NCBI GenBank assembly: GCA_023701085.1
Contig: JAMPXR010000110.1
Location: forward strand, 1 to 7,861
Origin: Ramlibacter sp.
GTDB taxonomy: Bacteria; Pseudomonadota; Gammaproteobacteria; Burkholderiales; Burkholderiaceae_C
Reading direction: 5' to 3'
DNA: 7,861 bases
The notes under the pieces are model-generated. The model did no database searches. It was not told where the DNA came from and saw nothing but the letters and a program-made list of their open reading frames with translations. How positions within the stretch are numbered: the first letter of the stretch is position 1; each line of letters opens with the position of its first letter. Shown piece by piece: positions 6,119 through 7,861 of this stretch. The position numbers and the translations under genes are program-made.

Positions 6119-7048
6119 ATGGGGACTGGAGCGCGATGGCTGGCGAGTCTGCCGATCTGCCTGCTGCTGGCGGCATGGGTGTCCGGGGTCCGGGCCGATA
6201 TCGATCTCGCCAGCAAATTCAGCAACCAGGGCAGCGTGGCGAACACGCGCCACAACATGACGCAGCGGCAGGCCTCGGGCGGTGGGCCCTCGGGTGCGAT
6301 CATGGACCCCTACCGCAACGACTACGCCGAGGTGTGCGTCTACTGCCACACGCCCCACGGTGCCAATGCGAACGTGACGCTGCCCTTGTGGAACCGCACC
6401 ATCGCGGCCACCACCTACACGACCTACGCCGCGCTGGGCACGAGTTCGCTCACGCAGCCGGTGACCCAGCCGGGACCCAATTCACTGGCCTGCCTGTCCT
6501 GCCATGACGGGCAGGTGGCGGTCGATTCGATCATCAACATGCCCGGCGCGGGCGGCTACAACGCCGCCCAGGCGGGCAGCCAGAGCAACACGTTCCTGAA
6601 TGCCTGGAACAACACGCGCGGCCCCGATGCCACGATCCACATCGGGCTGAGTCCGACGCCGTCTGCGGGCTGCTTGGCCTGCCATTCCTCGGGTGCGGGC
6701 ATCGTCGGCGCGGGCGCCACCGACTTCACCGTGTTCGCGATCGGGACCGACCTGCGCAACGACCACCCGGTGGGCGTGCGTTTCCCGACGGCCGGGCCGG
6801 GGGTGGACTTCAATCCGCCCACCGCCGCGCGCCCCGGCATGAAGTGGTTCGACGCCAATGGCAACGGCAGGCCGGACACGCGCGAGGTGCGCCTGTACGA
6901 CAGCGGCGACGGTCACGAGGTGGAATGCGCGTCCTGCCACGACCCGCACGGCGTGCCCTCGGGTGGAGCCGGCAGCGCCTTCAACCCCACCTTCCTGCGC
7001 GTGTCCAACGCCGGCAGCGCGCTGTGCCTGACCTGCCACATCAAGTAG
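6119..7048 (+). CDS. Periplasmic pentaheme c-type cytochrome
   Basis: A 309-residue exported multiheme cytochrome. A signal peptide with a Leu-rich core (LPICLLLAAWVSGVRA) is probably cleaved after Ala27. Five CxxCH motifs are present: CVYCH (73-77), CLSCH (125-129), CLACH (185-189), CASCH (270-274) and CLTCH (303-307). Six other mature histidines (45, 80, 174, 216, 266, 277) are enough for mostly bis-His ligation. CHTPHG and CHDPHG are of the doubled-CXXCH type. Between hemes 3 and 4, DANGNGRPDTRE (245-256) matches an EF-hand-like calcium loop. No membrane anchor follows the signal peptide. Role inferred: a multi-electron relay in the periplasm, possibly receiving electrons from or giving them to the monoheme cytochrome upstream. 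It is not a recognisable NrfA, NapB, OCC or MtrA by motif order. Heme loading would need the Ccm system, not seen here. Confidence 0.92.
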   Translation: MGTGARWLASLPICLLLAAWVSGVRADIDLASKFSNQGSVANTRHNMTQRQASGGGPSGAIMDPYRNDYAEVCVYCHTPHGANANVTLPLWNRTIAATTYTTYAALGTSSLTQPVTQPGPNSLACLSCHDGQVAVDSIINMPGAGGYNAAQAGSQSNTFLNAWNNTRGPDATIHIGLSPTPSAGCLACHSSGAGIVGAGATDFTVFAIGTDLRNDHPVGVRFPTAGPGVDFNPPTAARPGMKWFDANGNGRPDTREVRLYDSGDGHEVECASCHDPHGVPSGGAGSAFNPTFLRVSNAGSALCLTCHIK

Positions 7049-7052
7049 CGCG

Positions 7053-7861
7053 TCAAGCGCGCGCCGCCTGCTGCAGCAGGGCGCGCCCTTCGCTCTCGGA
7101 GAGCCGGCGGATCACCTCCACCTTGCCGAACAGCTGGTCCACGACATAGAGCCGCCCGGTGTCGTCCACCGCGGCGCCCATGAGCAGGCCGTAGCGTCCC
7201 GGCAGGTCGCGTTTGCCGCCGCGCCCCAGGCTCAGGAGCAATTCGCCGCCCTTGCCGAACACCTGGACGTTGCCGAACGCGGCGTCCGTGACATAGAGCC
7301 GGCCTTCCTCGTCGCAGGCCAGGCCACGCGGCCGCGCGAACTGCCCGAGGCCGGTCCCCACGCGGCCGAAGCTGCGCAGGAAACGCCCCTGGGCGTCGAA
7401 GGTCTGGACCCGGAAGTTGCCCGCGTCCAGCACGTGCAGCTGCCCGTCAGGCGTGACCACGCCCTGCACCGGCACGTTGAATTCGCCCTCGCCCCGCCCG
7501 CGGCGGCCGATCTCTTGCAGCAGCGTGCCGTCGGAGCCGTAGGCCAGCACACGATGCAGCTCGCTGTCGTTGTCGGCGCGATCGATCACGTAGATCCGGC
7601 CGCCGTCGGGGTCGACCGCGACACCGGTCGGCCGCTGCAACTGGGCCGCATCGCCCACGGTCCGCAGATGCAGGCCCAGCGCGTCGTAGACCATCACCTT
7701 GCGCAGCGTCGCATCGGCCACGTAGACACGGCGCGCGCGGTCCAGCGCGATGCCGGTCGGCTTGGCCAGGGTGCCCGGCGGCCGCAGGCCGAACTGGAAG
7801 ACGCGGCGGCGCGGGACGTCGAAGACGACGATGCTGCGCCGCACCGAATCGGCGATGTAGA
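7053..7861 (-). CDS. NHL-repeat beta-propeller protein (5' part beyond the window)
   Basis: Only the C-terminal 269 or so residues lie in the window. The reading frame is open to the edge, where YIADS continues the repeat pattern, so the apparent GTG start at 7844 is internal. The repeats recur roughly every 40-55 residues with the NHL signature P-x-G-[IVL]-A-x-D-x(3)-R-[IVL]-Y-V-x-D-x(4)-V-x-V-[FY]. Examples are KPTGIALD...VYVADATLRKVMVYD and PRGLACDEEGRLYVTDAAFG, with GAAVDDTGRLYVVDQLFGKV last. Five more or less complete blades and one partial blade are visible, which fits a six-bladed propeller. No heme motif or membrane segment is in this part; a signal peptide, if any, is off the edge. 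It converges on the pentaheme gene with a 4-nt gap. NHL propellers commonly mediate protein or ligand binding; a scaffold role for the cytochromes is inference. Confidence 0.9.
   Translation of the reverse strand, partial: YIADSVRRSIVVFDVPRRRVFQFGLRPPGTLAKPTGIALDRARRVYVADATLRKVMVYDALGLHLRTVGDAAQLQRPTGVAVDPDGGRIYVIDRADNDSELHRVLAYGSDGTLLQEIGRRGRGEGEFNVPVQGVVTPDGQLHVLDAGNFRVQTFDAQGRFLRSFGRVGTGLGQFARPRGLACDEEGRLYVTDAAFGNVQVFGKGGELLLSLGRGGKRDLPGRYGLLMGAAVDDTGRLYVVDQLFGKVEVIRRLSESEGRALLQQAARA
7059..7086. repeat. Palindrome at the convergent gene ends
   Basis: CCTGCTGCAGCAGG (7067-7080) is a perfect 14-nt palindrome. It is flanked by GCGCG (7059-7063) and CGCGC (7082-7086), which extend the stem past a small internal loop. 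It lies in the last codons of the NHL gene, encoding Leu-Leu-Gln-Gln-Ala, and only 10 nt beyond the pentaheme stop. It may end transcripts from the cytochrome side, but no T run follows. Confidence 0.35.

Noticed and set aside
1..7861. Mobile element, CRISPR, toxin-antitoxin or defence system
   Set aside because: No transposase, integrase, terminal repeats, regularly spaced repeats or paired small toxin-antitoxin genes are present. Base composition looks uniform across the genes.

Overview
The window is very GC-rich and densely packed. Families, codon use and gene spacing suggest a beta-proteobacterium, probably Burkholderiales and possibly Alcaligenaceae/Bordetella-like. This placement is inference from gene style; no marker gene here fixes it. 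I see eight complete protein genes and one that runs off the right edge. I found no tRNA, rRNA, CRISPR array, insertion sequence or phage gene.

Left block (19-2674, all +): an acyl-CoA dehydrogenase, a single-domain rhodanese, a YchJ/UPF0225 protein with a Cys-rich SEC-C-like N-terminus, and a HAD phosphatase of the YieH type. Spacing is 16 nt, then a 1-nt TGATG overlap, then 19 nt, so they look like one transcription unit. The products share no obvious pathway. A small exported protein of unknown function (2682-2981, -) converges on the HAD gene with a 7-nt gap.

Middle block: a 268-nt divergent intergenic region separates the small exported protein from a membrane sensor of histidine-kinase architecture (3250-5001, +). 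The sensor keeps two membrane segments, a Cache-like periplasmic region and an H-box with its phospho-accepting His. Its ATP-binding domain has lost the key N, G1 and G2 residues. Its stop codon sits inside an ATGA overlap that opens an ORF of only eight codons, where a response-regulator gene would often begin. A small predicted lipoprotein (5075-5449, -) converges on it.

Right block: exported redox proteins. A 101-residue monoheme cytochrome c of the c5 type (5708-6013, +) is followed after a strong 13-bp hairpin by a 309-residue periplasmic pentaheme cytochrome (6119-7048, +) that contains an EF-hand-like loop. Converging on it with a 4-nt gap is an NHL-repeat beta-propeller (7053 to past 7861, -). 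Multiheme cytochromes and NHL propellers often lie together in bacterial electron-transfer clusters. A periplasmic or outer-surface electron-transfer module is therefore the most interesting reading, but its donor, its acceptor and any outer-membrane conduit are not in this window.
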